Origin: Cypionkella aquatica
GTDB taxonomy: Bacteria > Pseudomonadota > Alphaproteobacteria > Rhodobacterales > Rhodobacteraceae
Length of the DNA stretch: 64,000 bases
Direction of reading: 5' to 3'
Assembly: GCF_030161095.1 (NCBI RefSeq)
Contig: NZ_BSPP01000010.1
Location: forward strand, 1-64,000
How positions within the stretch are numbered: the first letter of the stretch is position 1; each line of letters starts with the position of its first letter. Of this stretch, positions 1 through 7,072 are shown piece after piece. The translations under genes and the position numbers were made by a program. The notes beneath the pieces were generated by a model. The model did not search any database, was not told where the DNA came from, and saw nothing but the letters and a program-made list of their open reading frames with translations.

Positions 1-1
1 T

Positions 2-28
2 CCTTGCTTCCAAAATTACCAAGCAAGG
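2..28. repeat. Hairpin at window edge, resembles tRNA-Gly anticodon arm
   Basis: Perfect 8-bp inverted repeat (CCTTGCTT at 2-9, AAGCAAGG at 21-28) with an 11-nt loop. It could be the terminator of a gene left of the window. Its arms echo the anticodon arm of the tRNA-Gly at 262 (TTGCTTCC...CCAAGCAAG). Positions 29-222 hold no gene that I can support. Confidence 0.35.
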
Positions 29-222
29 CGTCTACAAATCTAGGGGCTATTCAAGGCCCGTAAGTACAACTTTGTCGCAGGTCAGGCTTGATCCGAATGT
101 AATCGAACGCCATGGACCGGAACGACCTTCGCGACACTTGCTTCCCGCTCACCCTTCTGGTTGGCGAGGTGCAAAGTCCTCATTGAAGGCGTAAATCTGG
201 TAGTAGTTTGGCGCGCGGCGTC

Positions 223-251
223 TTGCGCTTTCTGTAGTCTGAGGATATTCA
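223..251 (+). promoter_or_regulatory. Sigma70-like promoter of tRNA-Gly
   Basis: TTGCGC at 223-228 and TATTCA at 246-251 are separated by 17 bp. This places a start site a few bases before the mature tRNA 5' end at 262, as expected for a short tRNA leader. Seen by eye only. Confidence 0.5.
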
Positions 252-261
252 GACTGGCAGT

Positions 262-335
262 GCGGGTGTAGCTCAATGGTAGAGCTTTTGCTTCCCAAGC
301 AAGTGACGAGGGTTCGATTCCCTTCACCCGCTCCA
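262..335 (+). tRNA. glyU: tRNA-Gly (anticodon CCC)
   Basis: A 74-nt cloverleaf including an encoded CCA. The acceptor stem GCGGGTG pairs with CACCCGC, followed by discriminator T and CCA. The D arm is GCTC...GAGC. The anticodon stem TTTGC/GCAAG encloses the loop TTCCCAA, giving anticodon CCC, which reads GGG glycine codons. The T arm is GAGGG TTCGATT CCCTT. It closely matches the E. coli glyU type. It stands alone with its own promoter. Spurious reading frames of about 89 and 65 aa run antisense over it and are not genes. Confidence 0.97.
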
Positions 336-470
336 ATCCAACACAAACCATTGATAACGCTACGCTATTGCATTGTGATAGCGCATCCGGCTTTGATCAC
401 AGCCCAGAAAAAGCGGGCTCTCCATGCCGCCTGCCCCGCCAAATATCCAAGCCAAACATCCCCAACCCAC

Positions 471-500
471 AAAAAAAACCGCGCCCCCTTCAGAGGTCGC
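471..500 (-). terminator. Rho-independent terminator of the 526-972 lipoprotein gene
   Basis: Read on the minus strand: GCGACCTC, loop TGAA, GGGGGCGC, then GG and eight T residues. The stem has 8 pairs with one A/G mismatch and one T-G wobble. It lies 26 nt past the stop codon of the minus-strand lipoprotein gene. Confidence 0.6.
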
Positions 501-525
501 CGTTTTAGCTGCACGCAAGCGCGAC

Positions 526-972
526 TTAGAACAACAGTTTGTAGGTGTTGCCTCGGGTATCGGTGGCGGTGCCGGTGCCGCTGGTGGTGCTGGAGCCCAT
601 CATGAACTTGCCCTGCACCACGGTGCCATCCTTGCACACCGCATAAATCTCGCCCGGATTGATGCCGCCGACGGATTCGGTCTTGTTGCCCACATTGCCA
701 CCCGGGCCACGCAGGCTCAGCGATAGCCCGCGCGAGCGTGACACCACTTTCGGCGCCAAAGCCGACCAAGTGCCGCTGCATTTGGTGCGGTCGGGCAGCC
801 TGAAGCTGAGCGCGCCCGAAGTCCCGTCGCTGGTCTCGGCCGTGGCGTGGATCACCGGTGGCGGTGTCTGCTGCGAAAACGGCCCAGCGGTCGGGTAAAG
901 CTGCATATCGCTGCTAGAGCCGCAAGCGCTTAGGGCCAGAACCGCAACAAGGCTAACAAGGCGCAAGGGCAT
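526..972 (-). CDS. Hypothetical lipoprotein, 148 aa
   Basis: The N-terminus MPLRLVSLVAVLALSAC is a type II signal peptide with lipobox LSAC (Cys17), so the mature protein should be a lipid-anchored envelope protein. The rest is about 130 residues rich in Gly, Ser and Thr. Two cysteines lie outside the lipobox, in TKCSGTW and YAVCKDG, and could form a periplasmic disulfide. No catalytic motif is recognised. It is a single gene with its own terminator at 471-500. The 227 bp between it and ridA hold no other recognisable gene. Function unknown. Confidence 0.75.
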   Translation of the reverse strand: MPLRLVSLVAVLALSACGSSSDMQLYPTAGPFSQQTPPPVIHATAETSDGTSGALSFRLPDRTKCSGTWSALAPKVVSRSRGLSLSLRGPGGNVGNKTESVGGINPGEIYAVCKDGTVVQGKFMMGSSTTSGTGTATDTRGNTYKLLF

Positions 973-1199
973 CGGTCATCTTTCACTGCTTCAATTCGGA
1001 CAATGCTCGCCTTACGCGATCCTGTGCGTCCACGCAACGCGCCGCAGCAGCAGATCACCCGAATTTGCGCGCCTCGGCACGATCTGGCTTGCCGCCGTAA
1101 ACCCCGCACACCGTGCCGATTACACCCGCGCGTTTGTGGAACCCTTCCCCTTTGCCGCCAGCTGCGTTAGCAATCGACAGCTTTCAGAAAGGAAATCGA

Positions 1200-1550
1200 A
1201 TGACCGAGATCAAACGTATTGGCGCAGGCGCGCGGATGTCCGAGGCGGTGGCCTACAATGGCATCGTCTGGCTGGCTGGCCAAATCGGTACGCCGGGTGC
1301 CAGTGTCGCCCAGCAGACCAAGGATTGTCTGGCAGAAGTTGATCGCGTTCTGGCCGAGGCTGGCACCGATAAGACCCGTATCCTGTCCGTCCAGATCTGG
1401 CTGGCCGACATTGCCAGCTTTGACGAAATGAATGCGGTTTGGGATGCTTGGGTTCCGGCAGGCAACACTCCGGCGCGTGCCACGGGCGAAGCCAAACTGG
1501 CAACGCCAGATTATCTGGTCGAAATCATCGTGACCGCTGCTTTGAAGTGA
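1200..1550 (+). CDS. RidA (YjgF/UK114) family protein
   Basis: A 116-aa protein with the compact RidA fold signature: VAYNGIVWLAGQIG near residue 18, a central segment ending in WDAWVP, then NTPARATGEAKLATPDYLVEI. The Arg in PARAT and the Glu in LVEI sit where RidA places its substrate-binding Arg and Glu. RidA proteins deaminate reactive enamine/imine intermediates released by PLP enzymes; this shorter paralogue may have a different substrate. The start at 1200 is chosen because AAAGGA lies 8 nt upstream. An in-frame extension to 1113 lacks a ribosome binding site. It is convergent with pgi. Confidence 0.85.
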   Translation: MTEIKRIGAGARMSEAVAYNGIVWLAGQIGTPGASVAQQTKDCLAEVDRVLAEAGTDKTRILSVQIWLADIASFDEMNAVWDAWVPAGNTPARATGEAKLATPDYLVEIIVTAALK

Positions 1551-1556
1551 AACAAC

Positions 1557-1579
1557 AAGGGGGGCTTTCCGCCCCCCTT
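1557..1579. terminator. Bidirectional hairpin terminator between ridA-like gene and pgi
   Basis: Perfect 9-bp stem AAGGGGGGC/GCCCCCCTT with a 5-nt loop. It sits between the convergent RidA-family gene and pgi. On the minus strand it is followed by the T-rich TTGTTGTTT, so it fits better as the terminator of the zwf-pgl-pgi operon, but it lies just past both stop codons. Confidence 0.7.
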
Positions 1580-1631
1580 ACCGCCCAAAGGATATTTGCG
1601 CACAAAAGATAACCGCAAATCCGCGATGAAC

Positions 1632-3233
1632 TTATACCCGCAGATATTCCACCAAAGCCTGCGTAGAGCCATCCTTGCCGCTGACATCGCCGCCCTCAAG
1701 GATCGGCTGCAGTGCAAGCGCCAGCTCTTTGCCCAATTCGACGCCCCATTGATCGAAAGAGTTCAGCCCAAGGATCACGCCTTCGACGAACACCCGATGC
1801 TCATAGAGTGCGATGATCTGGCCCAGCACAAACGGCGTAAGCTTCGGATAAACCAAAGTGGTCGAGGGCCGGTTGCCCGGAAACACCCGATGCCGCGCCT
1901 GACGTTCCAACTCGTCACCCACTGCACCCTTTTTCTGCATGATTGCGCGGGCCTCATTCAGACTGCGGCCGCGCATCAAAGCCTCGGATTGCGCAAGGCA
2001 GTTTGACACCAGCAGCAGGTGCTGATGCGCCAGATCCGGCTCGTGTCCCTGCTTGGCCACCATGAATTCACACGGCACAACCCGGGTGCCTTGGTGGATC
2101 AGCTGATAAAACGCATGCTGGCCGTTGGTGCCGGGCTCGCCCCACACCACCGGGCCGGAATGGGTCGGAAGATCCGAGCCATCCATCGCCACCGACTTGC
2201 CGTTGCTTTCCATTTCCAGCTGCTGCAAATAGGCAGGCAAGCGGCTAAGCCGTTGATCATAGGGTAGAACCGCGCGGCTGGCATGGCCGCAAACCTGATT
2301 GTGCCAGATGCCGACCAAAGCCAGCAACACCGGCATGTTCTGCGCAAACGGCTCGGTCAGGAAATGGTCATCCATTGCGCGGCCACCAGCAAGGAAATCC
2401 TCAAACGCTTCCGGCCCGATTGCCAGCATCACCGCGAGACCAATCGGTCCCCAGACCGAATAGCGCCCGCCGACCCAATCTTCAAAGCCGAACACCCGTG
2501 TGCTATCAATGCCGAACGCCGCCGTTTTGTCGGCAGCCGTGGACACCGCTGCGAATTGCTTCGCTGGCGTGGTAACTTTCTTCGCCATCCAGGCCCGCGC
2601 CGTTTCGGCATTGGTCATGGTTTCAATCGTGGTGAAGGTTTTCGAGGCCACGATCACCAAAGTGGTTTCCGGGTTCAATCCCTTCAGCACGTCCGAAATA
2701 TGCGCGCCATCGACATTGCTAACGTAATGCACGCGCGGGCCATCGTGGAACGGCGCCAGAGCCAAAGTGACCATCGCCGGGCCCAAGTCTGAACCGCCAA
2801 TGCCGATATTGACAACATCGGTGATTTTGCCGCCTTGGCCGACGAACTTACCGGTGCGCACTTCGCGGGTGAAAATCGCCATCCGGGCTTTGGTTTTGCG
2901 AATCTCGGGCATGACATCAACGCCATCGGTGAACACCTTGGCCTCAATCCCGGCGCGCAACGCGGTATGCAGCACTGCGCGGCCTTCGGTGTCGTTGATT
3001 TTCTCGCCGCCAAACATCGCCGCCCGCTTTTCCGCCACGCCCGAGACTTCGGCCAAGGTCAGCAGCATCGCTTTGGTCTGCTCGTCAATATTGGTCTTGG
3101 AATAATCAAGACGCGCCGCGCCCGCATCTACGCTGAAAGCCTGCGCCCGTCCGGGTGCCTCAAACAGCGATACAATCGGCCGCCGCGCCACGCTGGTCGC
3201 ATGATCTCTCAACGCTTGCCATTTTTCCGACAT
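1632..3233 (-). CDS. pgi: Glucose-6-phosphate isomerase
   Basis: A 533-aa cytosolic enzyme interconverting glucose-6-phosphate and fructose-6-phosphate. Visible family signatures are GIGGSDLGP (sugar-phosphate binding), [14 protein letters not shown] (PGI signature 1) and a C-terminal region with [15 protein letters not shown]. The length is close to the usual 540-550. It is the last gene of zwf-pgl-pgi, 15 nt after pgl. In this order the operon lets fructose-6-phosphate be returned to glucose-6-phosphate for oxidation by Zwf, as in organisms that use the Entner-Doudoroff route. The hairpin at 1557 lies downstream. Confidence 0.97.
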   Translation of the reverse strand: MSEKWQALRDHATSVARRPIVSLFEAPGRAQAFSVDAGAARLDYSKTNIDEQTKAMLLTLAEVSGVAEKRAAMFGGEKINDTEGRAVLHTALRAGIEAKVFTDGVDVMPEIRKTKARMAIFTREVRTGKFVGQGGKITDVVNIGIGGSDLGPAMVTLALAPFHDGPRVHYVSNVDGAHISDVLKGLNPETTLVIVASKTFTTIETMTNAETARAWMAKKVTTPAKQFAAVSTAADKTAAFGIDSTRVFGFEDWVGGRYSVWGPIGLAVMLAIGPEAFEDFLAGGRAMDDHFLTEPFAQNMPVLLALVGIWHNQVCGHASRAVLPYDQRLSRLPAYLQQLEMESNGKSVAMDGSDLPTHSGPVVWGEPGTNGQHAFYQLIHQGTRVVPCEFMVAKQGHEPDLAHQHLLLVSNCLAQSEALMRGRSLNEARAIMQKKGAVGDELERQARHRVFPGNRPSTTLVYPKLTPFVLGQIIALYEHRVFVEGVILGLNSFDQWGVELGKELALALQPILEGGDVSGKDGSTQALVEYLRV

Positions 3234-3248
3234 CAGCCACTCCGCTTT

Positions 3249-3920
3249 CTATTCGGCCCAATGGACCGTTGCATTGTCAAGCACCACCCGGATCGGCGCT
3301 TCAAGCGCCGGCAGATGCGCCGCTGCCTCAATCGCCGCGCGCTTTTCAGCGCCGGTGATCAGGATATGAATATTCATCGCCCCGGCCAGAACCGGCACCG
3401 TCAGGGTGATGCGCGGCTCGCCCGCAGCCTCGGCCCGCATCGGCATCACCAAGGGCGCATCGGCAGCCATCGCCTCCGCCAACCGGTCAGCGCCCGGAAA
3501 CAAGCTCGCGGTGTGCATGTCACTGCCCATGCCCAGCAGCAAAACCGTCAGCGGCAGATGCGGCGCGACCCCTTCGGCCAGCGCTCCCAGCACCGATTCC
3601 GGCTCGGCCGCTTCAGCGTAAAGCGGCACCAGCATCGCCGCAGCCGCCTTGTTAACCAACAACCGCTCCTTCAGCAGCCGCGTGTTAGAGCGCGGATTGT
3701 CCTCGCCCACCCAACGCTCGTCATTCAAGATTACCGAGACATTGGCCCAGTCAAGGTTAACCCCCGACAAAATATCAAAAATAGGCCCCGGCGTCGTGCC
3801 CCCCGGCACCGAGAACGAGGCGCGGCCATGCATGCTCAGCGCCTCAGAAAGCTGGCTGGCAATCTTGCCTGCCAGTTCCAGCATCATGAATTCGCGGTCA
3901 GGGTAGGATACGAAATTCAT
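3249..3920 (-). CDS. pgl: 6-phosphogluconolactonase
   Basis: A 223-aa DevB/SOL-type lactonase hydrolysing 6-phosphoglucono-lactone to 6-phosphogluconate. The N-terminal half carries SVPGGTTPGPIFDIL (phosphate loop) and NDERWVGEDNPRSN. GMGSDMHTASLFPGAD is the catalytic segment with the conserved His. Its start overlaps the zwf stop by 4 nt, indicating translational coupling, and it acts on the product of Zwf. The length is typical of the family (about 220-240). Confidence 0.95.
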   Translation of the reverse strand: MNFVSYPDREFMMLELAGKIASQLSEALSMHGRASFSVPGGTTPGPIFDILSGVNLDWANVSVILNDERWVGEDNPRSNTRLLKERLLVNKAAAAMLVPLYAEAAEPESVLGALAEGVAPHLPLTVLLLGMGSDMHTASLFPGADRLAEAMAADAPLVMPMRAEAAGEPRITLTVPVLAGAMNIHILITGAEKRAAIEAAAHLPALEAPIRVVLDNATVHWAE

Positions 3921-5371
3921 CCCTTGATCTCCCGCCAGCGACGCCCATCGCGGTGCATCAACATCAACGCATCCTCTGGCCCGCTTGACCCCGGATCATA
4001 GCCCTGCGGCTTGTCGCCCCGCGCTTCCCAGCCTTGGATCAACGGATCTGTCCAGGCCCAAGCAGCCTCTACTTCGTCGCCCCGCATGAACAGGGTCTGA
4101 TTGCCGCGGATCACATCCATGATCAAGCGCTCATACGCATCCGGCACATCATCGGCCTCATCCCCCAAAGCAGCCGCAAAACTCATGTCCAGCGGCACCT
4201 GCATCAGACGCATACCGCCCGGCCCCGGTTCCTTGATCATCACCTGCAATTCCATGCCTTCATTCGGTTGCAGCCGGATCACCAGCACGTTTTCGCGCCA
4301 GCCCGAGGCATCGTCAAAGATCGAATGTGGCGGCTCTTTGAAGGTAATCGCGATTTCCGAGGCCCGCGCCCGCAGCCGTTTCCCCGTCCGCAGATAAAAC
4401 GGCGTGCCCTGCCAGCGCCAGTTCGACACTTTCACCTTCAGCGCGATATAGCTTTCGGTCTTGCTGGAGGGGTCTTCCGAATGTTCGATGTAAGAGCCTT
4501 CACCGCCCCCCGCATTATACTGACCGCGCACGATATGTTCGGGCTTCACGGGGTCCAGCGCCCGGATAACTTTCAGCTTTTCGTCGCGCACCGCGTCAGG
4601 GTCAAAGTGATAGGGCGGCTCCATCGCAATCAGACACAAAAGCTGCATCATATGGTTCTGCACCATATCTCGCATCGCACCCGACTTGTCGTAATAGGCC
4701 CCACGCCCGTCAACCGACACAGTTTCCGCCACGGTAATCTGCACATGATCGACGTATTCAGCCTTCCAGAGCGGCTCGAACAGAATATTGGCGAACCGCA
4801 CCGCCATCAGATTCTGCACGGTTTCCTTGCCAAGATAATGGTCAATCCGGTAAATCTGCGCTTCGGTGAAATGCTTGGCCAGCACAGCGTTCAACGCCTT
4901 GGCCGAGGCCAGATCCCGCCCGAACGGCTTTTCCACCACGATCCGGCTTTGCGCATCTGCGATCTCATTCAGATGCAACCGCTCGGCAATCGCGCCAAAC
5001 AGGCTGGGCGCAACCGAAAAGTAAAACGCCCGCACCACGCCCTCGCGCATCATCCCGCGCAGTTTGGCCCAGCCACCTTCGCCCGTCGCATCAATCGAGA
5101 CATAAGCAATCTTTTCAAGGAACTGCGCGATGATCTTCGCATCCTGCCGATCTTTGGGCACGAATTCCTCAATCGCTTCGCCCACCAAAGCCCGGAACGA
5201 ATCGTCGTTCAGATCGGCACGCGCAGCCCCGATGATCCGGCTGTTTTCCGTCATCTGCCCAGCCATGAAACGGCGATAAAGCCCCGGTAGAATCTTGCGC
5301 TTGGCCAGATCGCCGGTGCCGCCAAAGATCACCAGATCAAAAGCATCCACCGGAATGACTCGCGAAACCAT
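3917..5371 (-). CDS. zwf: Glucose-6-phosphate 1-dehydrogenase
   Basis: A 484-aa enzyme oxidising glucose-6-phosphate with NADP+, the entry step to the Entner-Doudoroff and oxidative pentose phosphate routes. The Rossmann motif FGGTGDLAKRKILPGLY lies at about residues 16-32 and the active-site signature RIDHYLGKE near residue 175. First gene of zwf-pgl-pgi. The 227-bp upstream region contains a perfect 12-bp palindrome typical of LacI-family operators, a second CG-centred site, and an 11-bp tandem repeat, so the operon is probably regulated by sugar or gluconate status (inference). Confidence 0.97.
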   Translation of the reverse strand: MVSRVIPVDAFDLVIFGGTGDLAKRKILPGLYRRFMAGQMTENSRIIGAARADLNDDSFRALVGEAIEEFVPKDRQDAKIIAQFLEKIAYVSIDATGEGGWAKLRGMMREGVVRAFYFSVAPSLFGAIAERLHLNEIADAQSRIVVEKPFGRDLASAKALNAVLAKHFTEAQIYRIDHYLGKETVQNLMAVRFANILFEPLWKAEYVDHVQITVAETVSVDGRGAYYDKSGAMRDMVQNHMMQLLCLIAMEPPYHFDPDAVRDEKLKVIRALDPVKPEHIVRGQYNAGGGEGSYIEHSEDPSSKTESYIALKVKVSNWRWQGTPFYLRTGKRLRARASEIAITFKEPPHSIFDDASGWRENVLVIRLQPNEGMELQVMIKEPGPGGMRLMQVPLDMSFAAALGDEADDVPDAYERLIMDVIRGNQTLFMRGDEVEAAWAWTDPLIQGWEARGDKPQGYDPGSSGPEDALMLMHRDGRRWREIKG

Positions 5372-5386
5372 TGGCTTACCTCGAAG

Positions 5387-5408
5387 TTTGGGCCAGATTT
5401 GGGCCAGA
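5387..5408. repeat. Tandem 11-bp duplication upstream of zwf
   Basis: TTTGGGCCAGA occurs twice head to tail, 16-37 bp upstream of the zwf start codon, in the expected 5' untranslated region. It could be a slippage duplication or a paired protein-binding site. Confidence 0.6.
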
Positions 5409-5421
5409 GCTGCAGTGCGCT

Positions 5422-5433
5422 GTTAGCGCTAAC
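5422..5433. promoter_or_regulatory. LacI-family-type operator upstream of zwf
   Basis: Perfect 12-bp palindrome GTTAGCGCTAAC, with flanking T and G making TGTTAGCGCTAACG, 51 bp upstream of the zwf start. CG-centred palindromes of this form are typical operators of LacI-family sugar/gluconate repressors. The regulator itself is not in this window. Confidence 0.55.
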
Positions 5434-5488
5434 GACGCTCTTTTAACGCCGCCATCCCCGCAAGTCTAGCACTGCTTCTATGTCAGCC

Positions 5489-5500
5489 GAAAGCGCTTGC
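5489..5500. promoter_or_regulatory. Second CG-centred palindrome upstream of zwf
   Basis: GAAAGCGCTTGC contains the 8-bp palindrome AAGCGCTT, centred about 67 bp from the palindrome at 5422. It resembles LacI-family half-sites and may be an auxiliary operator for looping. Weak on its own. Confidence 0.35.
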
Positions 5501-5598
5501 TGCATGGCAGAATAAATCAAACCCTTTCGGCACTGGCCAAATCCACGGTTTGCACGATTGTGCATGGCACAGGCTTGCAAAGCCGACGGCGCGCCGCG

Positions 5599-6183
5599 TC
5601 AAGCATCCAATTCCGCATCCCAATACAGATAATCCATCCAGCTGTCATGCAGATGGTTCGGCGGAAAGCGTCGGCCATGCGCCTGCATCTCATCGGCAGT
5701 CGGCATCCGTGGCACTTTCGCCAGATGCAGCCCAGCCTGTTTCAGCGTCCGCGAGCCTTTGCGCAAATTGCAGGGCGAGCATGCCGCCACCACATTCTCC
5801 CAACTGGTAACCCCGCCTTTTGATCGCGGCAGCACATGGTCAAAGGTCAGATCGCCCTTGGCTCCGCAATACTGGCAGCAAAACGCGTCACGCAGAAAAA
5901 GATTAAAGCGCGTGAAGGCCACGCGCTTTTGGGGTCTTACAAAATCTTTCAACACCACGACCGAAGGTATGCGGAACTCTTGTCGCTGGCTGCGCACCAC
6001 CTGATCATATTCCGCAAGGATCTGCACCCGGTCCAGCACCGCCGCCTTGATCGCCTCTTGCCAAGGCCACAGCGAAAGCGGGTAATAGCTCAGCGGCCTG
6101 AAATCCGCGTTCAGCACCAGCGCCGGAAAATGTTTCAGGCTGGCCGGGTCGCGGGTAAACTGTGTCCTAAAATCGCCATCCAT
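5599..6183 (-). CDS. HNH endonuclease family protein
   Basis: A 194-aa protein with an HNH nuclease domain in the second half. CQYCG at about 103-107 and CSPCNLRKG at about 135-143 form the zinc ribbon; DHVLPRSKGG supplies the first catalytic His (about 116), and Asn130 in WENVVAAC follows. The N-terminal 90 residues have no recognised motif. No methyltransferase, phage gene or intein host lies next to it, so it looks like the stand-alone HNH protein common in alphaproteobacterial chromosomes rather than a restriction enzyme (inference). Its cellular role is unknown. Start ATG at 6183 follows GGAGTC. Confidence 0.85.
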   Translation of the reverse strand: MDGDFRTQFTRDPASLKHFPALVLNADFRPLSYYPLSLWPWQEAIKAAVLDRVQILAEYDQVVRSQRQEFRIPSVVVLKDFVRPQKRVAFTRFNLFLRDAFCCQYCGAKGDLTFDHVLPRSKGGVTSWENVVAACSPCNLRKGSRTLKQAGLHLAKVPRMPTADEMQAHGRRFPPNHLHDSWMDYLYWDAELDA

Positions 6184-6234
6184 TCCGCAAGAGACTCCGT
6201 GTATTAAACAGTCGTCAACAGGCTGTAGTGATCT

Positions 6235-6378
6235 TTAGCCAACCATATCTGGCGATTTGCGAAGCACAAGCCCAAGATATGCGGCAATCTCGCCTGGCTT
6301 GATCACAACAGGATGACAATGCGTGCAATCCGGCCCCACGATCAAGTTTTGGGCGATAAAGGTTTGGGCAATCAGCAA
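6235..6378 (-). CDS. Possible 47-aa CxxCH microprotein (unconfirmed)
   Basis: On the minus strand, the 288-bp gap upstream of the HNH gene holds an open frame with protein-like composition. It runs from an in-frame TAG near 6411 to TAA at 6235-6237 and includes VGPDCTHCHPVVIKPGE, that is a CTHCH (CxxCH) motif. There is no ATG; TTG at 6378 or the following CTG is the only plausible start, with AGAGG just upstream. It ends 51 nt before the HNH start and could be cotranscribed. It may be a real small gene, a relic of a longer one, or chance. Confidence 0.3.
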   Translation of the reverse strand: MLIAQTFIAQNLIVGPDCTHCHPVVIKPGEIAAYLGLVLRKSPDMVG

Positions 6379-6471
6379 CGCCTCTAGCGCATTTCCCGCC
6401 TATTGCGGCTCATGGCCCTTCCCACAACCGCCCCGCCCCGCTATCACGCGAAAAACCCAAAGGATGTTCTG

Positions 6472-6933
6472 ATGCAATTGTCGCGCCGCACCCTGCTTTC
6501 GCTTGGATTAAGCACCATAGCGCTGGCCGCTTGTGGTGGCCGCAAACCAGAGCCGAAACTGCCGCCCGCATCGGGTGACACGCCACAGATGCACGCGCTG
6601 ATCGCCAAATGGGCGAAGATACACGAGATCCCCGAAAGCCTGTTGCACCGTCAGATCCGGCGCGAAAGCGGCTATAATGCCGGCGCGCGCAATGGGCCCT
6701 ATTATGGGCTCTTGCAAATCCACCCGCAAACTGCGGCGACGATGGGTTACAAGGGGCGGCCCGAAGGCTTGCTCGATGCAGAAACCAATCTGCACTACGC
6801 TGGCAAATATCTGCGTGGCGCTTGGCTGGTCTCGCGCGGCAATGAGGACCGCGCGATGATGTGGTATGCCAAAGGTTATTACTATGAAGCCAAGCGCATG
6901 GGCTTGTTGGATGCGACCGGCCTGCGGGGCTAG
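6472..6933 (+). CDS. Lytic transglycosylase-like lipoprotein (SLT domain)
   Basis: A 153-aa protein. It has a lipoprotein signal peptide with lipobox LAAC (Cys20), then an SLT-type lysozyme-like domain. LHRQIRRESGYNAGARNG contains the catalytic Glu of the R-x-E-S motif, followed by YYGLLQIHPQTAATMGY (the GLLQ-type motif) and NLHYAGKYLR. Such enzymes cleave the MurNAc-GlcNAc bond of peptidoglycan with 1,6-anhydro product formation. It is at the small end for the family. Start 6472 is chosen because AAGGA lies 8 nt upstream and it gives a proper signal peptide. It is divergent from the HNH gene. Confidence 0.85.
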   Translation: MQLSRRTLLSLGLSTIALAACGGRKPEPKLPPASGDTPQMHALIAKWAKIHEIPESLLHRQIRRESGYNAGARNGPYYGLLQIHPQTAATMGYKGRPEGLLDAETNLHYAGKYLRGAWLVSRGNEDRAMMWYAKGYYYEAKRMGLLDATGLRG

Positions 6934-7024
6934 GAGGAAAACGCAGCCGTTTTCCGTGCACGATTTCTGTGTCAGAAATCGGTCGCGAGGGGCAGAAGTG
7001 TTAATTTTATGTTAAAATGGCAAG

Positions 7025-7055
7025 GTCAAGCCCTTGTAAAGGCTTGACTTTATTT
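7025..7055 (+). terminator. Terminator between transglycosylase and mttB-family gene
   Basis: Perfect 8-bp stem GTCAAGCC (7025-7032) / GGCTTGAC (7041-7048) with an 8-nt loop, followed by TTTATTT. It could act on both strands since the two flanking genes converge. Confidence 0.7.
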
Positions 7056-7072
7056 GGCCCCGAGTTGGGACC

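Noticed and set aside
82-351. Minus-strand frames of 89 and 65 aa over the tRNA-Gly
   Set aside because: They are antisense to a clear tRNA. The peptide VKGIEPSSLAWEAKALPLSYTR is a known artefact of reading tRNA-Gly genes backwards.
5599-6183. HNH endonuclease as part of a restriction or phage-defence island
   Set aside because: No methyltransferase, helicase, toxin or phage gene is near, base composition does not stand out, and stand-alone HNH genes are common in these chromosomes.
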